Source: Micromonospora sp. BL4 (GTDB lineage: Bacteria; Actinomycetota; Actinomycetes; Mycobacteriales; Micromonosporaceae). Taken from it: a stretch of DNA of 64,000 bases. The stretch is from the NCBI RefSeq assembly GCF_003667505.1, contig NZ_RCVJ01000192.1, forward strand, positions 30,706 through 94,705, written 5' to 3'. The notes beneath the pieces were generated by a model. That model searched no databases, was not told where the DNA came from, and saw only the letters and a program-made list of their open reading frames with translations. The translations under genes and the position numbers were made by a program. Of the stretch, positions 1-6,831 are shown in pieces; the first letter of the stretch is position 1, and the number at the start of each line of letters is the position of its first letter.

Positions 1-127
1 TCGAGTGCAGCACCTGCTCCTTGGCCTTGCGGTACAGCCGGGAGCGCTGACCGCGGTAACCGCTCGCGGTCTCCAGCAGGGTACGACGCTTCTTCTGGGC
101 GTTCACAGCCCGCTTGACGCGTGCCAT
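1..127 (-). CDS. rplT: 50S ribosomal protein L20 (3' part outside the window)
   Basis: Only the N-terminal ~42 residues are inside the window. They read MARVKRAVNAQKKRR followed by TLLETASGYRGQRSRLYRKA, the typical basic N-terminus of L20. L20 is an early 23S rRNA-binding assembly protein of the large subunit. The gene follows rpmI by 32 nt, the conserved infC-rpmI-rplT order, and is probably on the same transcript. The ATG at 127-125 is preceded by an AAGAAGGAG-type ribosome binding site. Identification is secure; the C-terminus lies beyond position 1. Confidence 0.97.
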   Translation of the reverse strand, partial: MARVKRAVNAQKKRRTLLETASGYRGQRSRLYRKAKEQVLHS

Positions 128-159
128 CTCAACTCCTTCTTACGTAAAGGTGGCGCGCG

Positions 160-354
160 TCAGCGGCCGAGCAGCTTCTTGATGCGCTTGACGTCGGCCT
201 TGGCCAGCACGACCGTGCCGGTCAGCCGGCGGGTCTGGGTGGAGGGCTTCTTCTCCAGGTTGTGGCGGAGGCCGGCCTGCTGAGCAACGATCTTGCCCTT
301 GCCGGTCACCTTGACCCGCTTACCCATACCCGTGTGGCTCTTCATCTTCGGCAT
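160..354 (-). CDS. rpmI: 50S ribosomal protein L35
   Basis: A complete 64-residue basic protein beginning MPKMKSHTGMGKRVKVTGKG, full length for bacterial L35, a late-assembling large-subunit protein. It lies 20 nt downstream of infC and 32 nt upstream of rplT, so the three form the usual translation-factor operon. Its leader-borne regulation, if any, would come from the infC 5' region. There is no competing interpretation. Confidence 0.98.
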   Translation of the reverse strand: MPKMKSHTGMGKRVKVTGKGKIVAQQAGLRHNLEKKPSTQTRRLTGTVVLAKADVKRIKKLLGR

Positions 355-374
355 GTGGAACGTCTTCTCCCCTG

Positions 375-1043
375 TTACTCGCCGCTGGTGTCGGCGGCGG
401 TGCCGGTGTCACCGGCTGCTGCGGTCTCGCCGGCCGCCGCGGTCTCATCGGCTTCCGGAGCGGCGGACTCGTCCGCGCCCCGGTCCCGAGGTGCACCGCG
501 GGACGCCGTAGCGGCGACCGCGGAGGCCTTGACGGCCCGATGCGGAGCGAGAACCATGATCATGTTTCGGCCGTCCTGCTTCGGAGCGGCCTCGACGTAG
601 CCCAGGTCCGTGATCTCGGATTCGAGCCGACGCAGGAGCCGGTAACCCAGCTCCGGGCGGCTCTGCTCGCGACCGCGGAACATGATCGTCACCTTGACCT
701 TGTCGCCCGCCTTGAGGAACCGCACCACGTGACCCTTCTTGGTCTCGTAGTCGTGCGGATCGATCTTCGGTCGGAGCTTCATTTCCTTGATGACGGTCTG
801 CTGCTGATTACGCCGCGCTTCGCGCGCCTTGAGTGCGCTCTCGTACTTGAACTTGCCGAAGTCCATGAGCTTGCACACCGGCGGGCGCGCCATCGGCGCA
901 ACCTCGACCAGGTCCAGATCGACGTCCGCGGCCAGCTGAAGGGCGCGCTCCAGTGGGACGATGCCCACCTGCTCACCCTCGGGGCCGACCAGTCGGACCT
1001 CACGTGCCCGGATCTGCTCGTTCACGCGTGGTTCGACGCTGAT
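375..1043 (-). CDS. infC: Translation initiation factor IF-3, probable ATC start
   Basis: IF-3 binds the 30S subunit, prevents premature 50S joining and proofreads the initiator tRNA. The N-domain (MNEQIRAREVRLVGPEGEQ), the linker and the C-domain (KVKVTIMFRGRE, PKQDGRNMIMVLAPH) are intact. An Ala/Glu/Thr-rich acidic tail of about 45 residues follows, as in other actinobacterial IF-3s. The first conventional start is GTG at 1025, but it lacks a suitably spaced ribosome binding site. Six codons upstream an ATC (1043-1041) sits 4 nt after a strong GAGGAGG, and the added residues (ISVEPR) fit the S-x-E-x-R-[VI]-N-E start of homologs. infC is the classic gene with non-AUG autoregulatory initiation, so I place the start at ATC (222 codons). 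Confidence 0.9.
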   Translation of the reverse strand: MSVEPRVNEQIRAREVRLVGPEGEQVGIVPLERALQLAADVDLDLVEVAPMARPPVCKLMDFGKFKYESALKAREARRNQQQTVIKEMKLRPKIDPHDYETKKGHVVRFLKAGDKVKVTIMFRGREQSRPELGYRLLRRLESEITDLGYVEAAPKQDGRNMIMVLAPHRAVKASAVAATASRGAPRDRGADESAAPEADETAAAGETAAAGDTGTAADTSGE

Positions 1044-1085
1044 GGGGCCTCCTCGAGTCGTTTCTGCTCTCTCACCGACCCCCGC

Positions 1086-1141
1086 GGTTCCCGGGTGGGA
1101 ACCGACCTGGAAAGCAGAAGGCCCCGGCGCATGCCAGGGCC
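1086..1141 (-). promoter_or_regulatory. infC leader hairpins, attenuator-like
   Basis: Two strong hairpins lie on the minus strand just upstream of infC. The first has arms 1133-1141 and 1120-1128: 9 bp with one G-U pair and an AUGC loop, followed by the U-containing stretch UUCUGCUUU (1119-1111). The second has arms 1097-1103 and 1086-1092: 7 bp perfect with a 4-nt loop. The first resembles an intrinsic terminator and could act as an attenuator. The regulator (IF-3, L20 or another) cannot be told from sequence. Confidence 0.45.
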
Positions 1142-1263
1142 CGCTCGACCGGTCGGCACGATCACAGGATCGCGCATCCGGAACCGGGACGTGCCCGGAA
1201 CCGGTGACCGGGACCCGGCCACCGTAGCGGCGACTCGGGTGGGAGCAGGCGCTCCGCTTTCAT

Positions 1264-1311
1264 GGCTGTCTGCTCGCACGCGGAGACAGCCTGGTCGACT
1301 CGACAACACTA
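1264..1311 (-). promoter_or_regulatory. Candidate infC operon promoter and 5' hairpin
   Basis: Reading on the minus strand, a TAGTGT hexamer (1311-1306) fits the actinobacterial -10 consensus TANNNT. About 15 nt downstream comes a perfect 8-bp hairpin, GGCTGTCT/AGACAGCC (arms 1284-1291 and 1264-1271), with a 12-nt loop. If transcription starts near 1299, the infC leader is about 255 nt and begins with this hairpin. No good -35 is visible (TTTGGG at 19-nt spacing), so the promoter call is tentative. Confidence 0.3.
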
Positions 1312-1402
1312 CACCCCAGCCCCGGCCGCTCCCAAACCGGACACCGACGAGCGCGCGCCGCCCCCGGCCTGGTGCCCGGCGGACTCGGGGATGCGTGGGG
1401 CT

Positions 1403-1494
1403 CGACTCGGTCAGCGGCCGGGCGGACCGGTCAGGGCGACTCGGTCAGCGGCCGGACGGAGCGGTCAGGGCGACTCGGTCAGCGGCCGGACGCG
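1403..1494. repeat. 34-bp tandem repeat, 2.7 copies
   Basis: The unit CGACTCGGTCAGCGGCCGG plus 15 more bases starts at 1403, 1437 and 1471 with an exact 34-nt period and only a few substitutions; the third copy is cut short near 1494. The TGA stop of the downstream-ending PH-domain gene lies in the third copy, so the repeats begin inside the coding end and run into the infC upstream region. Confidence 0.85.
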
Positions 1495-1952
1495 CGCTCG
1501 GCGAGGCGGGACTGGTGCGCCTCGTGCAGCCGGCGCAGCGCGCGGACCCCCTCGACGGCCAACTCCTTGTCGGCGGCCTGCAGAGCGACCATCGGCAGCA
1601 GGTCGTCGTCGTGCAGCTCCAGGCTCGCCCACGGCGCGCCCCGGTCGAAGCGGACGCCCCGGACAACCTCCCAGGGCAGCGTGTACGAGCTGACGATGTT
1701 GCGCACCCGGATTCCGTGCGCGTCGGCCTCCACGCGGGGGCGGGTGAACAGCAGGAAGCCCAAGGCCCCGAAGACACCCAGCCCGATCATGGCGACCTGG
1801 TCGCCGCGCTGGAAACTGCCGTAACCGTCGCCGGTCGGGCCGCTCAGCGAGGTGGCCACCAGAGCGAACACCACCACCAGCGCGACCGCCGAGGACCAGC
1901 AGACCACCCGGATGCGGCGGGGCTTCAGACGTAGCAGCTCCGTTTCACTCAC
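1479..1952 (-). CDS. PH-domain membrane protein (bPH type)
   Basis: A protein of about 157 residues, starting VSETELLRLKPRRIRVV, with two hydrophobic segments (about residues 12-33 and 52-70) followed by a cytoplasmic domain of the bacterial PH type (RPRVEADAHGIRVRN, LPWEVVRGVRFDRG). The C-terminal helix is rich in Ala, Arg and Glu. Such proteins are common in actinomycetes beside housekeeping genes, but the function is unknown. The GTG at 1952 matches where homologs begin; an in-frame start at 1994 would add a low-complexity N-terminus. Neither has a clear ribosome binding site. Confidence 0.75.
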   Translation of the reverse strand: MSETELLRLKPRRIRVVCWSSAVALVVVFALVATSLSGPTGDGYGSFQRGDQVAMIGLGVFGALGFLLFTRPRVEADAHGIRVRNIVSSYTLPWEVVRGVRFDRGAPWASLELHDDDLLPMVALQAADKELAVEGVRALRRLHEAHQSRLAERASGR

Positions 1953-2057
1953 CCTGCCAGTCTGCCACCCACCCCTGCCCGGCGACCGCACCACCCGCCG
2001 AGCGCCCGTCAGCGCGGCAGAACCACCCGCCGAAGCCCCCGCCGCGCGGTTCCCCGC

Positions 2058-2134
2058 AAGATCGCGCTCGATCCCGGATCCAGTGGCCTCGGCCGCGATT
2101 GGAAGCCCCTACTTCCGTGTTCGAGCGTGATCTT
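2058..2134. repeat. 77-bp imperfect inverted-repeat element
   Basis: The arms AAGATCGCGCTCGA (2058-2071) and TCGAGCGTGATCTT (2121-2134) are complementary at 13 of 14 positions and flank about 49 bp without coding features. It lies in the noncoding stretch between the PH-domain gene and hisG and may be a REP- or MITE-type repeat. Confidence 0.5.
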
Positions 2135-2210
2135 TCAGGTCAGCGGTGATCGTCGCGCGGTTCCAGACGTGTCGCGGGCGCCACGGGCCGGTAGATCCAC
2201 TCGAGATCAG

Positions 2211-2251
2211 CGATATGGGGGTGTCCCGCACGGACGGACACCCCCATATCG
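2211..2251. terminator. 16-bp perfect palindromic hairpin downstream of hisG
   Basis: CGATATGGGGGTGTCC (2211-2226) pairs perfectly with the block at 2236-2251 across a 9-nt loop. It is by far the strongest hairpin in this noncoding stretch. It lacks a U tract on either strand, so it would be an actinomycete-type terminator or processing hairpin for the rib-his transcript, or a protein-binding palindrome. Confidence 0.5.
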
Positions 2252-2264
2252 GCGATCCCGAGTC

Positions 2265-2483
2265 GATCAAGCCAGCCCGCCAACCCGGCAACCCCGACGC
2301 CGATCACGCCAGCCCGCCAACCCGACGACCCCGACGCCGATCACGCCGGCCCGCCAACCGGGCGACCCCGACGTCGATCACGCCAGTCCGCCAACCCGAC
2401 GACCCCGACGCCGATCACGCCGACCTCAACCCGGCGACCCGACGCCGATCAAGCGGGCTGGCCGACCCGGCCAGGGATCTAGG
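2265..2483. repeat. 37-bp tandem repeat array, six units
   Basis: Copies of a unit beginning GATCAmGCCrGCCCGCCAAC start at 2265, 2302, 2339, 2376, 2413 and 2447; spacings are 37, 37, 37, 37 and 34. Units are near-identical and directly abutting, with no spacers, so this is a minisatellite and not CRISPR. The first and last units carry GATCAAGC where the middle ones carry GATCACGC. The array sits immediately 3' of the hisG stop codon. Confidence 0.85.
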
Positions 2484-2486
2484 CGG

Positions 2487-3332
2487 TCAGAGCCGGCAGG
2501 CGTGAATGTTGGTGACCAGGATGGCCCGGGCGCCCAGTTCGTACAGCTCGTCCATGATCCGGTGCACGTCGTCGCGGAGCACCATCGCCTGCACCGCCAC
2601 CCATCCCTCGCGGTGCAGCGGCGACACCGTGGGCGACTCGATGCCGGGGGTCAGCCCGCTGGCCCGGTCCAGCAGGCCGGCGGGCACGTCGTAGGCGAGC
2701 ATCACGTACCGGCGGGCCACCAGCACACCGTGCAGGCGGCGCAGCAGTTGCTCGGCCTGCGGGTGCCCGGTCGCGCCGGCCCGGCGGACCAGCACCGCCG
2801 AGGAGCGCAGCAGCGGTTCGCCGAAGACCACCAGGCCCGCCTGGCGCAGGGTGGCACCGGTCTCCACCACGTCGGCGACCACGTCGGCGACGCCGAGCCG
2901 GACGGCGTTCTCCACCGCGCCGTCGAGGCGGATCACGTCGGCCTTGACGCCCAGCTCGCCGAGGTGCCGCTCGACCAGCCCCGGGTACGCGGTGGCGATC
3001 CGGTGCCCGCCCAGGTCGCGTACCGAGGCGATGTCGTCGGGGCGGGCGGCGAAGCGGAAGGTGGCCTGGCCGAAGACGAGGTCGACGACCTCCTCGGCCG
3101 GCGCGGCCGAGTCGATCAGCAGGTCCCGGCCGGTGATCCCGAGGTCGAGGTCGCCGGAGCCCACGTAGGTGGCGATGTCCTTGGGGCGCAGGTAGAAGAA
3201 TTCGACGTCGTTGGGCTCGTCCCGGCAGACGAGGTCCTTGGGGTCGGTGCGCTGGCGGTAGCCCGCCTCGCGCAGCATCTGGGCGGCCGGTTCGGCCAGG
3301 GTGCCCTTGTTGGGAATGGCGACACGCAGCAT
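2487..3332 (-). CDS. hisG: ATP phosphoribosyltransferase (long form)
   Basis: Catalyses the first step of histidine biosynthesis, ATP + PRPP to N1-phosphoribosyl-ATP, and is the histidine-feedback point. The 281-residue protein starts MLRVAIPNKGTLAEPA. It carries DLGITGRDLL and the phosphate-binding VETGATLRQAGL region. Its length includes the C-terminal ACT-like regulatory domain (EGWVAVQAMVLRDDVHRIMDEL), so it is the hexameric HisZ-independent form. The ATG at 3332 has an AAGGAG site 9 nt upstream. It lies 47 nt after hisE at the tail of the riboflavin operon. Confidence 0.96.
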   Translation of the reverse strand: MLRVAIPNKGTLAEPAAQMLREAGYRQRTDPKDLVCRDEPNDVEFFYLRPKDIATYVGSGDLDLGITGRDLLIDSAAPAEEVVDLVFGQATFRFAARPDDIASVRDLGGHRIATAYPGLVERHLGELGVKADVIRLDGAVENAVRLGVADVVADVVETGATLRQAGLVVFGEPLLRSSAVLVRRAGATGHPQAEQLLRRLHGVLVARRYVMLAYDVPAGLLDRASGLTPGIESPTVSPLHREGWVAVQAMVLRDDVHRIMDELYELGARAILVTNIHACRL

Positions 3333-3379
3333 GACGGAGTGCTCCTTCGATCCGGGATGGCGATCAGCGGGTGGGGCAC

Positions 3380-3643
3380 TCACAGATGTCGGTAGACGTC
3401 CTTGAGTTCGAGACCGCTGGCCAGCATCAGCACCTGGACCTGGTAGAGCAGTTGGGAGATCTCCTCGGCGGTGCGCTGCGGCCCTTCGTGCTCGGCGGCC
3501 ATCCACGACTCGGCCGCCTCCTCGACGACCTTCTTGCCGATGAAGTGCACCCCTTTGTCCAGGGCGGCGACGGTGCCCGAGCCGGGGGTGCCGGCGGCGG
3601 CCTTGGCCTGCAGCTCGGCGAACAACTCCTCGAACGTCTTCAC
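3380..3643 (-). CDS. hisE: Phosphoribosyl-ATP pyrophosphatase
   Basis: An 87-residue all-alpha MazG-like enzyme that hydrolyses phosphoribosyl-ATP to phosphoribosyl-AMP, the second step of histidine synthesis. The start is VKTFEELFAELQ (GTG at 3643). The conserved helix KKVVEEAAESWMAAEHEG and the EEISQLLYQVQVLML segment supply the metal-binding acidic residues. It is separate from HisI, as is usual in actinobacteria, and precedes hisG. It follows ribH by 26 nt, so it is probably transcribed with the riboflavin genes. Confidence 0.95.
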   Translation of the reverse strand: MKTFEELFAELQAKAAAGTPGSGTVAALDKGVHFIGKKVVEEAAESWMAAEHEGPQRTAEEISQLLYQVQVLMLASGLELKDVYRHL

Positions 3644-3669
3644 GGGAGGCGATTCTTCCAGCCGGCAGG

Positions 3670-4173
3670 TCAGCCGCTGAAGCCGACCCGCTGACCGTTG
3701 CGGGCGAGCGTCCGGACGGCGAGGGCGGCGTCGAGCGCGGCGACGGTGGCCGACCAGCCCTTGTCCTCCGCCGACCCGGGGAGCCCGGCCCGGTCCCGGG
3801 CCTGCTCGATGGTGTCCACGGTGAGCACCCCGTGCGCCACCGGCTTGCCCTCGTCCAGCGCCACCCGGGTCAGCCCGTCGGTGACCGAACGGCAGACGTA
3901 GTCGAAGTGCGCGGTGGATCCGCGGACCACCACGCCGAGTGCGACCACCACGTCGTAGCGGCGCGCGAGGGCCTGGGCGACCACCGGCAGCTCGACCGAG
4001 CCGGCGACCCGGGCCACCACGGAGCTGGCGCCGCACGCCTCGGCCGCGGCCACCGCCCGCTCCAGCATGTGGTCGGTCAGCTCACCGTGCCATCGGGCCG
4101 CCACCACGCCGACGGTCAGCCCCGCCGCGTCCACCGCGTCGATTCCCGGCTCACCGAAACCCGCCATCGTCAT
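3670..4173 (-). CDS. ribH: 6,7-dimethyl-8-ribityllumazine synthase
   Basis: Condenses 5-amino-6-ribitylaminouracil with 3,4-dihydroxy-2-butanone 4-phosphate, the penultimate riboflavin step, in an icosahedral or pentameric shell. The 167-residue product has the family signatures GVVAARWH near the N-terminus, VARVAGSVELPVVAQ and VVVRGSTAHFDYV (active-site His). Its ATG at 4173 overlaps the ribBA stop in ATGA, implying translational coupling. Confidence 0.97.
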   Translation of the reverse strand: MTMAGFGEPGIDAVDAAGLTVGVVAARWHGELTDHMLERAVAAAEACGASSVVARVAGSVELPVVAQALARRYDVVVALGVVVRGSTAHFDYVCRSVTDGLTRVALDEGKPVAHGVLTVDTIEQARDRAGLPGSAEDKGWSATVAALDAALAVRTLARNGQRVGFSG

Positions 4174-5435
4174 GCTCCGATCTCGTCGTTGGCGACCGGA
4201 CGCCCCAGCGGCGCCTCGCTCACCTCGTCCAACTCGTCCAGCAGGTGACCCATCCGGTCCCGCTTGGTGCGCAGGTAGCGCATGTTCTCCGGGTGCGCGC
4301 CGACGGGCAGCCCCTCGCGGCCGGTGATGGTCAGCCCGTACCCCTCCAACCCGGCCCGCTTGGCCGGGTTGTTGGTCAGCAGCCGCATGGAGCGCACACC
4401 CAGGTCGTAGAGGATCTGCGCGCCGGTGCCGTAGTCGCGGGCGTCGGCCGGCAGGCCCAGGTCGAGGTTGGCGTCGACGGTGTCGCGGCCCAGGTCCTGC
4501 AACTGGTACGCCTGGAGCTTGTGCAGCAGCCCGATGCCGCGCCCCTCGTGCCCGCGGACGTAGAGCACCACGCCCCGGCCCTCCCGGGCGACGCGGGCCA
4601 GCGCGGCGTCCAGCTGCGGCCCGCAGTCGCAGCGCAGCGAGCCGAACACGTCACCGGTGAGGCACTCGGAGTGCACCCGGACCAGCACGTCCTGGCCGTC
4701 ACCGATGTCGCCCAGCACCATCGCGACGTGCTCGGCCGGATCGTGCTCGGCGCGGTAGCCGAGCGCCCGGAACACTCCGTGGCGGGTCGGCATCCGGGCG
4801 TCGGCGACCATCTCGACCTGCTTCTCGGTCCGCCGCCGGTACGCGATCAGGTCGGCGATGGTGATCAGCAGGAGGCCGTGCTCGGCGGCGAACTTCTCCA
4901 GGTCCGGCAGGCGCATCATGGTGCCGTCGTCGTTGACCAGCTCGCAGAGCACGCCGGCCGGACGCAGCCCGGCCAGCCGGGTCAGGTCGATCCCCGCCTC
5001 GGTGTGCCCCGGCCGGCGCAGCACCCCGCCCTCGCGGGCGCGCAGCGGCACCACGTGCCCGGGGCGGGCCAGATCCGTCGGGTCGGTCGCCGCGTCGGCG
5101 AGCAGCCGGCTGGTGTGCGCGCGGTCGGCCGCCGAGATGCCGGTGCTGACCCCCTCGCGGGCGTCCACGGTCACCGTGTACGCGGTGCCGCGCCGGTCCT
5201 GGTTGGTGTGGTGCATCGGCGGCAGGTCGAGCCGGTCGGCCTCGGTCTCGGTCAACGCCACACAGACGTATCCGGAGGTGTAGCGCACCATGAACGCCAT
5301 CAGCTCCGGCGTGGCCAGCTCGGCCGCGAAGATGAGGTCGCCCTCGTTCTCCCGGTCGGCGTCGTCGACCACGACGACCGGCCGGCCGGCGGCGATCTCC
5401 GCGATCGCCTGCTCGATGTCCCCGAAGCTGGTCAT
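4170..5435 (-). CDS. ribBA: Bifunctional DHBP synthase / GTP cyclohydrolase II
   Basis: A 421-residue fusion. The N-terminal ~200 residues form the RibB domain that makes 3,4-dihydroxy-2-butanone 4-phosphate from ribulose 5-phosphate (DDADRENEGDLIFAAE; HVVPLRAREGGVLRRPGHTE). The C-terminal half is GTP cyclohydrolase II (RibA), with the zinc-binding pattern C-x10-C-x-C in SECLTGDVFGSLRCDCG and GHEGRGIGL. It supplies both riboflavin precursors. The ATG at 5435 overlaps the stop of a 24-codon ORF (ATGA), which itself overlaps ribM. Confidence 0.97.
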   Translation of the reverse strand: MTSFGDIEQAIAEIAAGRPVVVVDDADRENEGDLIFAAELATPELMAFMVRYTSGYVCVALTETEADRLDLPPMHHTNQDRRGTAYTVTVDAREGVSTGISAADRAHTSRLLADAATDPTDLARPGHVVPLRAREGGVLRRPGHTEAGIDLTRLAGLRPAGVLCELVNDDGTMMRLPDLEKFAAEHGLLLITIADLIAYRRRTEKQVEMVADARMPTRHGVFRALGYRAEHDPAEHVAMVLGDIGDGQDVLVRVHSECLTGDVFGSLRCDCGPQLDAALARVAREGRGVVLYVRGHEGRGIGLLHKLQAYQLQDLGRDTVDANLDLGLPADARDYGTGAQILYDLGVRSMRLLTNNPAKRAGLEGYGLTITGREGLPVGAHPENMRYLRTKRDRMGHLLDELDEVSEAPLGRPVANDEIGA

Positions 5436-5506
5436 GCCGTCACTCCGCTTCGCTTCATAACGCCCTGAGGCACCACGACGCTGAACCTGATGATTCGCTC
5501 GCTCAT
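5432..5506 (-). CDS. 24-residue ORF translationally coupled between ribM and ribBA
   Basis: The peptide begins MSERIIRFSVVVPQ and ends MKRSGVTA. Its ATG overlaps the ribM stop (ATGA at 5506-5503) and its TGA overlaps the ribBA start (ATGA at 5435-5432), so it exactly fills the gap between the two genes. A GGAGG site lies 7 nt upstream of its ATG, and a GCGGAG inside it would serve ribBA. I recognise no family. It may be a leader that passes ribosomes from ribM to ribBA, or a real small protein. Confidence 0.55.
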   Translation of the reverse strand: MSERIIRFSVVVPQGVMKRSGVTA

Positions 5507-6192
5507 GCGACGGCCTCCGTGTAGGTGGACGGGATTGCGGTGGCCGGCCGGGCGGCGCGCGACGTGCGCCACCAGGCGGCGAAGCCCCAGGCGCAGAACG
5601 CGCCGTAGACCAGGTACATGGCCGCCGACGGGTAGAACCCGCCGCGCAGCAGCAGTGGCACGCCGACCGCGTCGACCGCGATCCAGACCAGCCAGAACTC
5701 CACCCACCCGCGGGCCATGCCGTAGGTGGCCAGCAGGCTGCCGGTGAGGATCCAGGCGTCCGGCAGCGGGCCCCAGGAGCCCAGTGCGGCGAGCACGGGG
5801 TACGCCGCGGCGGTGCCGACCGCGGCCGCCAGCAGCATGGCCAGGCGCTCGCGCCCGGTGGCCCAGCGCGGCCGCACCGCGGCGTGCCCGGCGTCGGCGA
5901 GGCGGTTGCGCCGCCAGCGCCACCAGCCGTAGACGCTGACCGCGAAGAAGAACACCTGCCGGCCGGCCTGCCCGTACAGGTCGTGCTCCTGTGGGGTGGC
6001 GAACACCCCGCCGAGGAAGACGGTGAACAGCAGCGCGTTGCCGATCATGCCGACCGGCCAGGCCCAGACCACCCGACGCAGGCCGAGGAGCGCGGAGACC
6101 AGCCCGAACACGTTGCCGACGATCTCCCGGACCAGCACCGGCGAGCCGGCCACCTGCACCTGGGCGTCCAGGAGCCAGCCGAGCGGGCCCAT
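5503..6192 (-). CDS. ribM: Riboflavin transporter of the PnuC/PnuX family (RibM)
   Basis: A 229-residue integral membrane protein with about seven hydrophobic segments. PnuC-family features include VGMIGNALLFTVFLGGVFATPQEHDLYGQ and the aromatic WWRWRRN loop. PnuC proteins are vitamin facilitators: members in NAD loci carry nicotinamide riboside, while actinobacterial RibM/PnuX in riboflavin operons (Streptomyces davawensis, Corynebacterium) carries riboflavin. The place between ribE and ribBA under an FMN riboswitch strongly favours riboflavin. The ATG overlaps the ribE stop by one base (TGATG). Confidence 0.9.
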   Translation of the reverse strand: MGPLGWLLDAQVQVAGSPVLVREIVGNVFGLVSALLGLRRVVWAWPVGMIGNALLFTVFLGGVFATPQEHDLYGQAGRQVFFFAVSVYGWWRWRRNRLADAGHAAVRPRWATGRERLAMLLAAAVGTAAAYPVLAALGSWGPLPDAWILTGSLLATYGMARGWVEFWLVWIAVDAVGVPLLLRGGFYPSAAMYLVYGAFCAWGFAAWWRTSRAARPATAIPSTYTEAVA

Positions 6193-6830
6193 CAGACGGC
6201 CCCGCCGGTGCCGGCGGACGCGGCGGCGTCGTCGGCCAGCCGGGCGCCGAGCAGCCGCTCGACGTACTTGGCCAGGACGTCGACCTCCAGGTTGACCGGG
6301 TCGCCGACGCCCTTGGCGCCGAGCGTGGTCAGCTTGAGGGTGGTCGGGATCAGGCCGACGGAGAACTGGTCCGCGCCGACCTCGGCCACGGTCAGCGAGA
6401 CGCCGTCGATGGTGATCGAGCCCTTCTCCACCACGTACCGGGCCAGGGCGGCGGGCAGCCGGAACCGGACGGTCTCCCACTGCTCGGCCGGCTCCCGGGA
6501 GATCAGCTCACCGACCCCGTCGACGTGCCCCTGCACCAGGTGCCCGCCGAGCCGGCTGCCCAGCGCGGCGGCCCGCTCCAGGTTGACCGGGTCGCCGGGG
6601 CGCAGCGCGCCCAGCGCGGAGCGGCGCAGCGTCTCCCCCATTACGTCCGCGGTGAAGACACCGTCCGCCGCCTCCACCACGGTCAGGCAGACGCCGTTGA
6701 CCGCGATGGAGTCGCCGTGGCGGGCGTCGGAGGTGACCAGCGGGCCGCGTACGGCGACCAGCGCCGAATCGCCCGCCGTCGCCGTCACCCGGACGACCTC
6801 GCCCAGCTCCTCGACTATGCCGGTGAACAT
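6192..6830 (-). CDS. ribE: Riboflavin synthase alpha subunit
   Basis: Dismutates two 6,7-dimethyl-8-ribityllumazine molecules into riboflavin and the diaminouracil precursor. The 212-residue product begins MFTGIVEELGEV and holds two lumazine-binding barrels, each with a G-x-S-[IL]-A-[VI]-[ND]-G-[VI] type motif (HGDSIAVNGVCLTV and KGSITIDGVSLTV). The Ala-rich tail is variable in the family. It starts one base after the ribD stop. The symbol ribC is used for the same enzyme in some actinomycetes. Confidence 0.96.
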   Translation of the reverse strand: MFTGIVEELGEVVRVTATAGDSALVAVRGPLVTSDARHGDSIAVNGVCLTVVEAADGVFTADVMGETLRRSALGALRPGDPVNLERAAALGSRLGGHLVQGHVDGVGELISREPAEQWETVRFRLPAALARYVVEKGSITIDGVSLTVAEVGADQFSVGLIPTTLKLTTLGAKGVGDPVNLEVDVLAKYVERLLGARLADDAAASAGTGGAV

Positions 6831-6831
6831 G

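Noticed and set aside
2265..2483. The 37-bp repeats as a CRISPR array
   Set aside because: Units abut with no spacers and no cas genes are present, so it is a minisatellite.
5503..6192. Calling this gene PnuC, a nicotinamide riboside transporter
   Set aside because: It lies inside an FMN-riboswitch riboflavin operon in the exact position of actinobacterial ribM; no NAD genes adjoin.
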